Of a stretch of 64,000 nucleotides of DNA, positions 47,372-57,220 are shown piece by piece. Source of the DNA: Muribaculaceae bacterium (GTDB lineage Bacteria; Bacteroidota; Bacteroidia; Bacteroidales; Muribaculaceae). Position 1 is the stretch's first letter; each line of letters starts with the position of its first letter. The notes under the pieces were generated by a model. That model was not told the origin of the DNA, searched no databases, and worked only from the letters and a program-made list of their open reading frames with translations. Location of the stretch: positions 826,640 to 890,639 of the forward strand of contig JAMPHP010000001.1 in NCBI GenBank assembly GCA_023663365.1. Direction: 5' to 3'. The position numbers and the translations under genes are program-made.

Positions 47372-49102
47372 ATGAAATTTCTACAGCATATAGCACTTGC
47401 GGCCGCGGGTATCCTTGCACTCGGGAGCTGCACCGACCTCGACGAGACGCTTTACGACCAGGTCGGGTCGGAGAACTACTACAACACGAAGATGGACGTG
47501 ATCCGCGCCACCTTCCGCCCCTTCGAGCACGCTTTCTGGAGCATAGGCAGCCGCCATGTGCTCAACGAGCTCACCGCCGACCAGCTGATCACCCCCACGC
47601 GCGACGGCTGGTGGTACGACGGCGGCAAGTGGGAGCGCCTGCACTATCACACATGGACTGTCGACGACCTCGGCGAGGCCCAGACCGAGTGGAACGGCTG
47701 CTTCCAGGGCATCATGCAGTGCAATCTCGTGATTGAAGACCTGAGCAAATTCACTCCTGAGCGCTTCGGCTTCACGCAGCTCGAGTTCGACAACCTTAAG
47801 GCTCAGTGCCGCGCCCTCCGCGCGTGGTTCTATATCCGCCTGCTCGACGCGTTCCGCAATGTGCCCATCGTGACCACATTCAGCGATATGCCCGACAACC
47901 CTCAGGCAAAGCCCTCCGAAGTATTCGAGTTTATCGAGACTGAGCTCAAAGACTGCACCAAACTACTTGTGAAGAAAGAAGGGCTCGGCACCAACGCTCT
48001 CATCCAAGGGCAATGGACGCAGGCTGCGGCTGCCGCGCTGCTGGTGCGCCTCTACCTCAATGCCGAGGTATATATCGGCGAGGACCGCTATGCCGACTGT
48101 GCCACATACGCTCAGGCAATCATCGACGGCACTTACGGCGACTACGCCGTGGCCGACCGCTGGGATGCCGCCTTTGACTGGAACAACGATGCCTGCGATG
48201 AAGTAATCTTCGGCTTCCCCGCCTCGAAGGGCTACACCCACTGGCACTACGACGGCGACACCTATGGCTGGACGGTGCCCTCGAAAGCAGCCGACTACTT
48301 CAACGATACCAAGTCGGGCGTGGGCCACAACACCAAGTATGCAGCGTCGCCGAGCTACGACCTCAACGGGCAGCTCTACAGCTACGACCTCGGAATGCCT
48401 GTGCAGAACTTCCGGAAGTACGAGGGCGACGAGCGCATGAAGCTCTACCGGAACCTCGGCGGGAGCAAGCGCGAAGGTATGTTCCTCTTCGGCTACCTCG
48501 AGTACACCGACCCTGCAACCGGCTCCACCAAGCGCCTCCGCGCTCCCGAGCAGCCTTACGACCTCTATATCCGCGATGCCGTAGGCACTTTCCATTCGAT
48601 AGCTCCCGAGAAGTGGCCTACCGACAAGACCAGCAAGCTCCAGAGCGGCGACCACAACTCAGGCTGGCACTTTGTGAAGTATCCTTTCTACGACGACGAT
48701 GACCCCAATCAGCTCGAGAGCGACTACACCGAAATCCGTCTGCCCGAGATCATCTACTCGCTGGCTGAGTGCAAGATGCGCGCCGGCGACCGCAACGGTG
48801 CCGCCAAGCTGCTCAACTCGGTGCGTAAGCGCAACTATCCGGCCGACAAGCTCGACGATGTGCTATATTCGCCCGAAGGCAAAGTGCGCTTCGATGAGAA
48901 AGAAATGCTCGATGAGTGGGGGCGTGAATTCTTCGCCGAGAGCCGCCGTCGTATCGATCTGGTGCGCTTCGGCAAGTTCAACAGCGGCTCGTGGTGGGAT
49001 AAGACTCCCGATGTCGACAGCCACACCGCCATCTTCCCCATCACCAGGACTATCCTCAACTCCAATCCCAAACTCGTACAGAACCCCGGTTACGGCAGAT
49101 AA
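47372..49102 (+). CDS. SusD/RagB-family glycan-binding lipoprotein
   Basis: Surface lipoprotein of 576 aa that closes over the SusC barrel and binds the glycan. Lipobox AAGILALGSC (Cys about 20) followed by TDLDET, an acidic export signal. Typical SusD helices: YFNDTKSGVGHN, LPEIIYSLAECKMRAGDRNG (TPR), DEWGREFFAESRRRIDLVRF and the C-terminal FPITRTILNSNPKLVQNPGY. Paired with SusC on the 5' side and SusE/F on the 3' side (20-nt gap). Confidence 0.96.
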   Translation: MKFLQHIALAAAGILALGSCTDLDETLYDQVGSENYYNTKMDVIRATFRPFEHAFWSIGSRHVLNELTADQLITPTRDGWWYDGGKWERLHYHTWTVDDLGEAQTEWNGCFQGIMQCNLVIEDLSKFTPERFGFTQLEFDNLKAQCRALRAWFYIRLLDAFRNVPIVTTFSDMPDNPQAKPSEVFEFIETELKDCTKLLVKKEGLGTNALIQGQWTQAAAAALLVRLYLNAEVYIGEDRYADCATYAQAIIDGTYGDYAVADRWDAAFDWNNDACDEVIFGFPASKGYTHWHYDGDTYGWTVPSKAADYFNDTKSGVGHNTKYAASPSYDLNGQLYSYDLGMPVQNFRKYEGDERMKLYRNLGGSKREGMFLFGYLEYTDPATGSTKRLRAPEQPYDLYIRDAVGTFHSIAPEKWPTDKTSKLQSGDHNSGWHFVKYPFYDDDDPNQLESDYTEIRLPEIIYSLAECKMRAGDRNGAAKLLNSVRKRNYPADKLDDVLYSPEGKVRFDEKEMLDEWGREFFAESRRRIDLVRFGKFNSGSWWDKTPDVDSHTAIFPITRTILNSNPKLVQNPGYGR

Positions 49103-49122
49103 TCCCCAAAAAACTGACAATC

Positions 49123-50973
49123 ATGAAATTCAATAATATTATATCTTGTCTGTCGGCTCTGCTTGTGCTGCTTGGCCTCGCCTCCTGCGACAGCGAGAAA
49201 GACCTTGTGATTATCGAGGGAAACCTCCCTATCAAGACTTCCACGCTCTATATGCTCGGCGATGCCACTCCCACGGGCTGGAGCAATACCAATCCCACGC
49301 CTCTGGAGCCCACCGCCGAGGAGCCACTCCTGTTCACCTGGGAAGGTCCGCTCAACACCGGCGAGCTCAAGCTCTGCCTTGTGCCCGGCAGCTGGGATGT
49401 GCCCTTTATCCGCCCGCTCAGCGGCGGCACTCCGATTGACAAAAACGGCATCGCCGATGCCGAGTTCAAGATGAACGCCGGCAATCCCGACGATAAGTGG
49501 AATGTGACCGATGCCGGCATATACTTCCTGAGCTTCGACCTCCGCAACTGGACTATGAGCGCGGAGTACATCGGCGCGCTTCCCGGCCCTGTGATTGAGC
49601 CTATCGAGGCCGAGGCCGTGTATATGGTGGGCGACTTCAACGGCTGGAACATAGCCGAGCCTACCGAGCTCGAGAAGAAGTCGGACTACATTTACACCTA
49701 CGAAGGCCCGATGGATGCCGGCGAGATGAAGGCCTGCATCAGCAAGGGTAGTTGGGATGTGCCCTTTATCCGTCCGCAGGCAGGCGGATGCAAGATCGGT
49801 CGCAACGGTGTGGAAAGCGATAGCTTTGTCTATACCACCGGCCCCGACAATAAATGGCAGATCGAGGAGCCCGGCATCTACCGCATAACTTTCGACCTCG
49901 AGAACTGGACCATCGCCGCAGAATATACCGGCGAGTACAAACCCGCCTCGAAGCTCTACATGATAGGCTCAGCCACCGAAGGAGGCTGGAGTTGGGATGC
50001 CGCCATCGAGATTGTGGCCGAAGCCGACGATGACAATATCTTCGTGTGGGAAGGCGAACTTGGCCGCGGCACCTTCAAGGCAAGCAAGGTGAAGGACTTC
50101 GGCAAACCTTTCTACCGCCCATCGACCGCCGATTGCGAAGTGTCGGACAAGGGCGTGGCCGCCAATGATATGGTATTCACCGACAGTCCCGACGACCAGT
50201 GGCTCGTGACAGTGGCAGGCAAGTACCGAATCCGCTTCAATCTCACCGACATGACCATCGCTGCCGAATATCTCGACGGCGGCACCGTGAGTGCCTCTCC
50301 GCTCTATATGATAGGCTCGGCTACCGCCGGCGGGTGGAGCCTCGACGATGCCACCGAGCTCAGCCCCGTGGACGGTGCCGAAGGCGAGTATACCTGGACG
50401 GGCGAGCTCAAGGAAGGCACATTCAAGGCCTGCAGCGAGCGCGATTTCTCGGCACCGTTCTACCGCCCGTCGTCGGCCGGCTGCACGGTATCCGAGAGCG
50501 GGGTTTCGGCCACCGACATGGTCTATACCACCGACCCCGATGATCAGTGGAATGTGGTGACTGCAGGGCGCTATGAGATTACTCTCAACATCAAGGCCAT
50601 GACTATCGCCGTGAAATACCTCGGGGCGTCGGAAGCCGTAGCACCTCTCTACATGATAGGCACAGCCACGGCCGGCGGATGGAGTCTCGACGATGCCACC
50701 GAGCTCAGCCCCGTGGCCGGTGTCGAAGGCGAGTACACCTGGACGGGAACGCTGAAGGAAGGCATCTTCAAGGCCTGCAGCGAGCGCGATTTCTCGGCGC
50801 CGTTCTACCGCCCGTCCTCGGCCGACTGCAAGATTTCGGCTGAAGGCATCACCGCCACCGACATGGTCTACACCACCGGCCCCGATGACCAGTGGCAGGT
50901 AGTGACCGAAGGCCGCTACGAACTCACACTCAACATCAAGAGCATGACTATAAATGCCAAATATCTTGATTAA
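49123..50973 (+). CDS. SusE/SusF-like surface lipoprotein with five repeated modules
   Basis: Starch-binding-type outer-membrane lipoprotein of 616 aa. Lipobox LLGLASC then DSEKD (acidic, surface type). Five modules begin near residues 42, 166, 278, 394 and 509 with LYM(I/L)G.A...GW or VYMVGDFNGW and contain W(D)VPF(I/Y)RP and PDDQW(N/Q)V motifs, as in SusE/SusF CBM-like domains. Modules 4 and 5 are nearly identical even in DNA, with a 345-bp period. SusF has three such domains, so five is long. It should hold alpha-glucan at the cell surface for SusC/D. Confidence 0.9.
   Translation: MKFNNIISCLSALLVLLGLASCDSEKDLVIIEGNLPIKTSTLYMLGDATPTGWSNTNPTPLEPTAEEPLLFTWEGPLNTGELKLCLVPGSWDVPFIRPLSGGTPIDKNGIADAEFKMNAGNPDDKWNVTDAGIYFLSFDLRNWTMSAEYIGALPGPVIEPIEAEAVYMVGDFNGWNIAEPTELEKKSDYIYTYEGPMDAGEMKACISKGSWDVPFIRPQAGGCKIGRNGVESDSFVYTTGPDNKWQIEEPGIYRITFDLENWTIAAEYTGEYKPASKLYMIGSATEGGWSWDAAIEIVAEADDDNIFVWEGELGRGTFKASKVKDFGKPFYRPSTADCEVSDKGVAANDMVFTDSPDDQWLVTVAGKYRIRFNLTDMTIAAEYLDGGTVSASPLYMIGSATAGGWSLDDATELSPVDGAEGEYTWTGELKEGTFKACSERDFSAPFYRPSSAGCTVSESGVSATDMVYTTDPDDQWNVVTAGRYEITLNIKAMTIAVKYLGASEAVAPLYMIGTATAGGWSLDDATELSPVAGVEGEYTWTGTLKEGIFKACSERDFSAPFYRPSSADCKISAEGITATDMVYTTGPDDQWQVVTEGRYELTLNIKSMTINAKYLD
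50302..50970 (+). repeat. Recent intragenic tandem duplication in the SusE/F gene
   Basis: 50302-50646 and 50647-50970 align with a 345-bp (115-codon) offset and share long identical stretches such as GGAGCCTCGACGATGCCACC-type and TGCAGCGAGCGCGATTTCTC segments with few changes. Confidence 0.8.
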
Positions 50974-50994
50974 TCAACCTTTTATCCATCGAAT

Positions 50995-52410
50995 ATGAAA
51001 AATATGAATATACTGGCAGCAACTCTCGGCGCAGCACTTCTTTCGGCTTGCACCGATGAGGTAGAGATGCGCTATCCTCCTAAATTTGAATTGCCCGAAC
51101 TCCCCGAGGTTGAGGACATCCACACCGTGAACGCGCCTCTCTACTGGAGCGTCTACGAATACTGCTACACTCAGGAGCAGAGCGGTGTGGCAAATGAAAA
51201 CATGGACATCACCCCCGCCGAGTGGGATAAGATCATCGACTGGGTAGCCACCGAGCTCAAGCCCTACGGCTACGACATGGTTTGCACCGACGGCTTCATC
51301 CCCATGCTTGCCAAGGACAGCAGCGGCTACATGACTCACTACGGCTCGATGTCGCTCAAAGACCTTGTGGAGAAGTGCAAGGCAAAGGGCCTCAAGGTGG
51401 GTGTCTACGACAATCCTCTGTGGATTCACGGCGAGCGCGAGACCCCGATTGAAGGTTGCGACTACATCTTCGGCAACCTCTACTACAACGGCTCTACCGA
51501 AATCATGAACCCTACGGTGTCGAACATGTGGTTCAACTGGGTGGTGGCCGAGAACCCCGGTGCCAAGGAGTATATCGACGGCTTCTTCAAGCACTACAAG
51601 GAGCTTGGCATAGAGTATATCCGCATGGACTTCCTCTCGTGGTACGAGGACGGTAAGGACCGCAATATCGGCGTGGTAGGCCATGGCTACGGCCACGGTT
51701 CCTACGGTCGTGCTCTATCCTACATCGCCGAGGCTGCCAAGAAGTATGGCATCTTCACATCGCTTGTGATGCCTCACCTCTACAACGATGCCGAGCTTGA
51801 AGCCAAATACGGAAATATGGTGCGCATCGTGGCCGATACTGCCCGCGGAGGCTGGTGGCACTGCTCCGAGGCCGACCGTGGCCGCTCTTACACCACGTGG
51901 CCCAACTGCATGAACATGTTCGACGGCTTCACATACTGGTCGCATATAGCCGGACGCGGCAAGGTAATTCTCGACGGCGACTTCATCCGCCTCAACACCT
52001 TCAGCACCGATGCCGAGAAAGAGACCGTGATTTCGCTGCAGCTCATGGCAGGAGGCCCCGTCACAGTGGCCGACCAGTACTATACCATAGGCGACAATGT
52101 GAAATTCTACCAAAACACCGAGATGCTCGCCCTCAACAAGGACCGCTTCGTGGGGCAGCCCCTGAGCGACAAGCTCAATGATGCCGCCAATCAGATCTGG
52201 TACGGTCAGATGTCGGATGGCAGCCATGTAGTAGGTCTTTTCAACCGCGACGACAATGCCAAGAATATGGAAGTGAATTTCGCCGATCTCGGCATAGCAG
52301 GGCAGTGGAAGATGCGCGACCTCTGGCGTCATGCCGATGAGGGCACCGGCTCTTCGATATCGGCAACTGTCGCCGCTCATGGATGTAAAATCGTAAAGCT
52401 CACTAAATAG
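50995..52410 (+). CDS. GH27-like glycoside hydrolase lipoprotein
   Basis: 471-aa lipoprotein (LLSAC lipobox, then TDEVE acidic tail: likely surface-exposed). The TIM barrel resembles GH27/GH36 (clan GH-D): probable nucleophile Asp in IEYIRMDFLSWYEDG (about D212), probable acid/base Asp in VRIVADTARGG (about D281), and a C-terminal beta-sandwich with GLFNRDDNAKNMEVNF and WRHADEGTGSSISATVAAHG, characteristic of GH27. Family members are alpha-galactosidases or isomalto-dextranases; next to SusB-type GH97 an alpha-glucan activity such as isomalto-dextranase is attractive but inferred. Lies 21 nt after SusE/F and 11 nt before GH97. Confidence 0.8.
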   Translation: MKNMNILAATLGAALLSACTDEVEMRYPPKFELPELPEVEDIHTVNAPLYWSVYEYCYTQEQSGVANENMDITPAEWDKIIDWVATELKPYGYDMVCTDGFIPMLAKDSSGYMTHYGSMSLKDLVEKCKAKGLKVGVYDNPLWIHGERETPIEGCDYIFGNLYYNGSTEIMNPTVSNMWFNWVVAENPGAKEYIDGFFKHYKELGIEYIRMDFLSWYEDGKDRNIGVVGHGYGHGSYGRALSYIAEAAKKYGIFTSLVMPHLYNDAELEAKYGNMVRIVADTARGGWWHCSEADRGRSYTTWPNCMNMFDGFTYWSHIAGRGKVILDGDFIRLNTFSTDAEKETVISLQLMAGGPVTVADQYYTIGDNVKFYQNTEMLALNKDRFVGQPLSDKLNDAANQIWYGQMSDGSHVVGLFNRDDNAKNMEVNFADLGIAGQWKMRDLWRHADEGTGSSISATVAAHGCKIVKLTK

Positions 52411-52418
52411 TCTTTTAA

Positions 52419-54542
<2,124 letters not shown>

Positions 54543-54547
54543 TCAGC

Positions 54548-55474
54548 ATGAACACTATTCTGAAATGTTTTGTGGCCGGAGCAGCACTGCTGGCTGCCGC
54601 CACTGCAAGCGCCGACGACAAAGGGCGCCTCTATATAATCGGTGAAGCCACAGAAGGCGGTTGGTCGCTCGACAAGGCTCAGGCTCTCCTCTCAACAGCC
54701 GAGGCGCCCGCCGTCTACACAGGCACTCTCTATCTCAAAGGCGGTGAGACTAATACATTCAAATTTCTGGTGAACCACGAATTTGGCGGTGAGGAGTACG
54801 GCCTTGCTCCCGATGCAGCATCGACGGTGGTCAACGGCGATGTCAAGCTCGCCGAAGGTACATCCGACAACGGCTATCGTCAGCTTTCGGTGGCAGAGAG
54901 CGGCAACTATCTCATCACGGTCGATACGGCCACACTTGAGGCTTCCGTCACCCGCTCCGAATATCAGGGTAGCCCCGTAGAATACACCTCCCTCTTCCTC
55001 ATTGGCAGCGCTACCGCCGGCGGCTGGAGCGTGGAGGACGGCACTGCCCTTGTTCAGGAGGCCGGCACTCCTTACATCTACGAGGCCGTGGTGCCTCTTA
55101 AAGCAACCGACAACGGCTCGCCCGCATCTTTCAAGATAGCGAGGGCTGTGCGCGGTGGTGGCAGCTTCGATGCGGCATACTACTTCTTCCGTGATGCCGA
55201 CGATGCGGGCAAAATATCAACCGACTCGACCGACGACCGCCAGTGGAGCGTGTCCGACGACGGCAACTACACAGTGACCGTGAACACGCTTGCAAATAAA
55301 ATCGATATTGCAAAATACACCGGCAGCTCTACCGGCATTGAGAATGTTGAAGTGGAGCAGGGCACCGACTGCCCGGAGCTTTACTACGATCTCACCGGCC
55401 GGCGTGTGCTAAATCCCTCACGAGGAGTCTACATCCGAGTCCAAGGCACGGATGCCCGCAAGGTGCTGCTTTAA
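54548..55474 (+). CDS. SusE/F-like protein with signal peptide and T9SS-type tail
   Basis: 308 aa. Signal peptide MNTILKCFVAGAALLAAATASA without a lipobox, two SusE/F-like modules (LYIIGEATEGGWSLD near 28 and LFLIGSATAGGWSVE near 150), and a C-terminal segment (ENVEVEQG..CPELYYDLTGRRVLNPSRGVYI...KVLL) that fits a T9SS sorting domain. So it seems to reach the surface through T9SS instead of as a lipoprotein. Last gene of the PUL operon, followed by a terminator. It should bind the same glycan as the lipoprotein SusE/F. Confidence 0.82.
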   Translation: MNTILKCFVAGAALLAAATASADDKGRLYIIGEATEGGWSLDKAQALLSTAEAPAVYTGTLYLKGGETNTFKFLVNHEFGGEEYGLAPDAASTVVNGDVKLAEGTSDNGYRQLSVAESGNYLITVDTATLEASVTRSEYQGSPVEYTSLFLIGSATAGGWSVEDGTALVQEAGTPYIYEAVVPLKATDNGSPASFKIARAVRGGGSFDAAYYFFRDADDAGKISTDSTDDRQWSVSDDGNYTVTVNTLANKIDIAKYTGSSTGIENVEVEQGTDCPELYYDLTGRRVLNPSRGVYIRVQGTDARKVLL

Positions 55475-55516
55475 TAGCTGCCGAGCGGTATACTATAGGT
55501 ATAATGTGATAGGTTT

Positions 55517-55552
55517 AAGAAGGAGTTTCCTGCGAGGGAAGCTCCTTCTTTG
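55517..55552 (+). terminator. Terminator of the PUL operon
   Basis: AAGAAGGAG (55517-55525) pairs with CTCCTTCTT (55542-55550), with an inner TTCC/GGAA and loop TGCGAG. The T-rich 3' arm continues into TTTG. It is 42 nt after the last PUL stop. Confidence 0.7.
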
Positions 55553-55570
55553 CGCCGGTGGGGCAGCTTA

Positions 55571-55669
55571 TTATTTACCTGACAGCGACAGGAGGTGCTT
55601 TTGCGCCGTCTCGCATCCAAGCTCGTCGCCGGCTTCGGAGATGAGCACGTACTGTGCTTGCTTAGGCAT
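55571..55669 (-). CDS. Possible 32-aa ORF after the nuclease gene
   Basis: ATG at 55669 to TAA at 55571 encodes MPKQAQYVLISEAGDELGCE plus 12 more residues. It follows the PD-(D/E)XK gene by 13 nt on the same strand. No relative recognised; it could be a decayed gene tail or chance. Confidence 0.25.
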   Translation of the reverse strand: MPKQAQYVLISEAGDELGCETAQKHLLSLSGK

Positions 55670-55682
55670 GAGGGCAAAGGGT

Positions 55683-56867
55683 TTATGCTGCGTCGAATGC
55701 TTTTGCAGCGTCGATAAGGCGAAATATAAAATTTACAAGACTGTCCTGATGCTTGAATGGGAAAGTGAAAAGGTATTCACCGCCTGCTTGGCGGGTGCCG
55801 TTTTTCACTTCGTCAATAGAGTCGGCCCATGGAATGTCGGCGCTGCGGTCGACTTCGTCTGGAAAGAGGTAAAGAGAGTAGCCTTCGGTCGATGAGTAAG
55901 TGTCGATTTTATAGGGCCGTCCTTTCACATTGAAAATGAGGCCGCAGAAATTAGGCTTATAGCCCATCCATACATTGCAGAATGGCTCAAGCGGTTGGAG
56001 AGCCTTGCATACACGCTCGGCCATTATCACAGGCACATCATCGAGGAGTGATTTGATCGATAGGGCTGACTCGATATTGTCGTTCTCAAGCAGGATGTCG
56101 TAGAATTTTGAGGTAAAAACCTTGTCCATGGCGTTGACGTTTAGTGATTTGATAAGGGCTGCGTACTGTCGGAGCGTCGATATGCAGTCGATGTTGTCGG
56201 GCAATGCAGAGCATGGCGCAACCCAGCAATCAACCAGGTTTGGAGTCGATGGTTGAGCAAAGGCCGGTAAGATGCATAGACGCCGGAGCACGTGTTCTCT
56301 GTCGGCCTCAGTCCAATCGAGGGTGAAGGGGCGCTTGTAGATGCTAAGTGGAATGTACACAATTGCATCGACAGAGAAACCGCGGGCCACCATAAAATCG
56401 AAGTATTTCGGAAGCTGACGCGGAGTGTCGGCTGCGTCGTTTATCTTGTTCTCGATGATGATGCAGTGGCGCGAGCTGTGGTCGGCGATCAGGATGTCGA
56501 TGTGCCCGTATTCGCGTGTTACTTCGGCGTTTTTATAGTGCTTTGGCGCGATGTTTACTTTTGAAGGGAAGTATGAGTTGAGCATCGCTATAAATGATTG
56601 CAGGAATACATCTCCGCATCGGTGATTGCCGTCGGGCATAAGAAAGTGTGCAATGATGTCGCTGTGGAAGTTCTCGCGATAGTAGAGGTCGGAGCTCAAC
56701 CTGAACACATTGAAGCCCGGAGAGAAAGTGTGCTCTACGGCCTCTTCGCGTTCTTGTGCTATACCTGAGATGCGGGAGTCCGATAAGAACTCTCTCAGCT
56801 TATTGAGAGAGGCCTCGCTGAATTGCTTATGCTGCTCAAGAAAGGCCGCTATTTGCTGCATGGACAT
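55683..56867 (-). CDS. PD-(D/E)XK nuclease-superfamily protein (PDDEXK_4-like)
   Basis: 394-aa protein with a nuclease-like core in the first 150 residues: YRENFHSDIIAHFL, then Asp in YGHIDILIAD and ENK in CIIIENKINDAAD, forming the D...E-x-K metal site, followed by QLPKYFDF. This fits the PDDEXK_4 family found in defence and mobile loci. The C-terminal 200 residues are not recognised and may be a sensor or partner-binding part. Last gene of the AlbA_2-channel-RyR run; 47-nt gap to the RyR gene. DNA target and activity unproven. Confidence 0.85.
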   Translation of the reverse strand: MSMQQIAAFLEQHKQFSEASLNKLREFLSDSRISGIAQEREEAVEHTFSPGFNVFRLSSDLYYRENFHSDIIAHFLMPDGNHRCGDVFLQSFIAMLNSYFPSKVNIAPKHYKNAEVTREYGHIDILIADHSSRHCIIIENKINDAADTPRQLPKYFDFMVARGFSVDAIVYIPLSIYKRPFTLDWTEADREHVLRRLCILPAFAQPSTPNLVDCWVAPCSALPDNIDCISTLRQYAALIKSLNVNAMDKVFTSKFYDILLENDNIESALSIKSLLDDVPVIMAERVCKALQPLEPFCNVWMGYKPNFCGLIFNVKGRPYKIDTYSSTEGYSLYLFPDEVDRSADIPWADSIDEVKNGTRQAGGEYLFTFPFKHQDSLVNFIFRLIDAAKAFDAA

Positions 56868-56914
56868 GGCTGTGAAGTCGGGATTTGCAGAGTAAAGTTA
56901 TCGGGGCCTCGTGT

Positions 56915-57205
56915 CTATTTTTTCACCGTGAAGCCTTTCATCACCAGGAAGCGGATGGTCTCGAGCGAGGTGGCGCGGTCGTAGTCGCGCTCCTCTTCGG
57001 GGAGCTCTGAGTAGGGTGCCATGCAGGGTGTGGTGCGCCGCTCATCGCTGCGCTCGGCGCCGTAGCGCCAGCCCTGGCGGTAGCGTGAAGCAGCCCATAT
57101 TTCATGGACGTGCTCGGCGAGCTCTTCGGCTATGGCGAGGAGCTCGGGGCTGAGTTCTACGGTCGAGGTGTCGACGGGGGAGGGGATATAATCGTTCTTG
57201 TTCAT
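56915..57205 (-). CDS. Stand-alone RyR-domain protein
   Basis: 96-aa soluble protein that is essentially one ryanodine-receptor repeat (RyR) domain: VHEIWAASRYRQGWRYGAER, then TTPCMAPYSELPEEERDYDR and SLETIRFLVMKGF, matching the family pattern W..R...GW.YG.ER...HP.L.PY..L.E.E...DR. Prokaryotic RyR domains have been proposed as ligand sensors, possibly of nucleotide-derived signals; the ligand here is unknown. TAG stop; its ATG is 15 nt after the channel-like gene, which itself ends in a RyR-like domain, so the two probably work together. Confidence 0.9.
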   Translation of the reverse strand: MNKNDYIPSPVDTSTVELSPELLAIAEELAEHVHEIWAASRYRQGWRYGAERSDERRTTPCMAPYSELPEEERDYDRATSLETIRFLVMKGFTVKK

Positions 57206-57220
57206 GGGCGGAAGTGGGGT

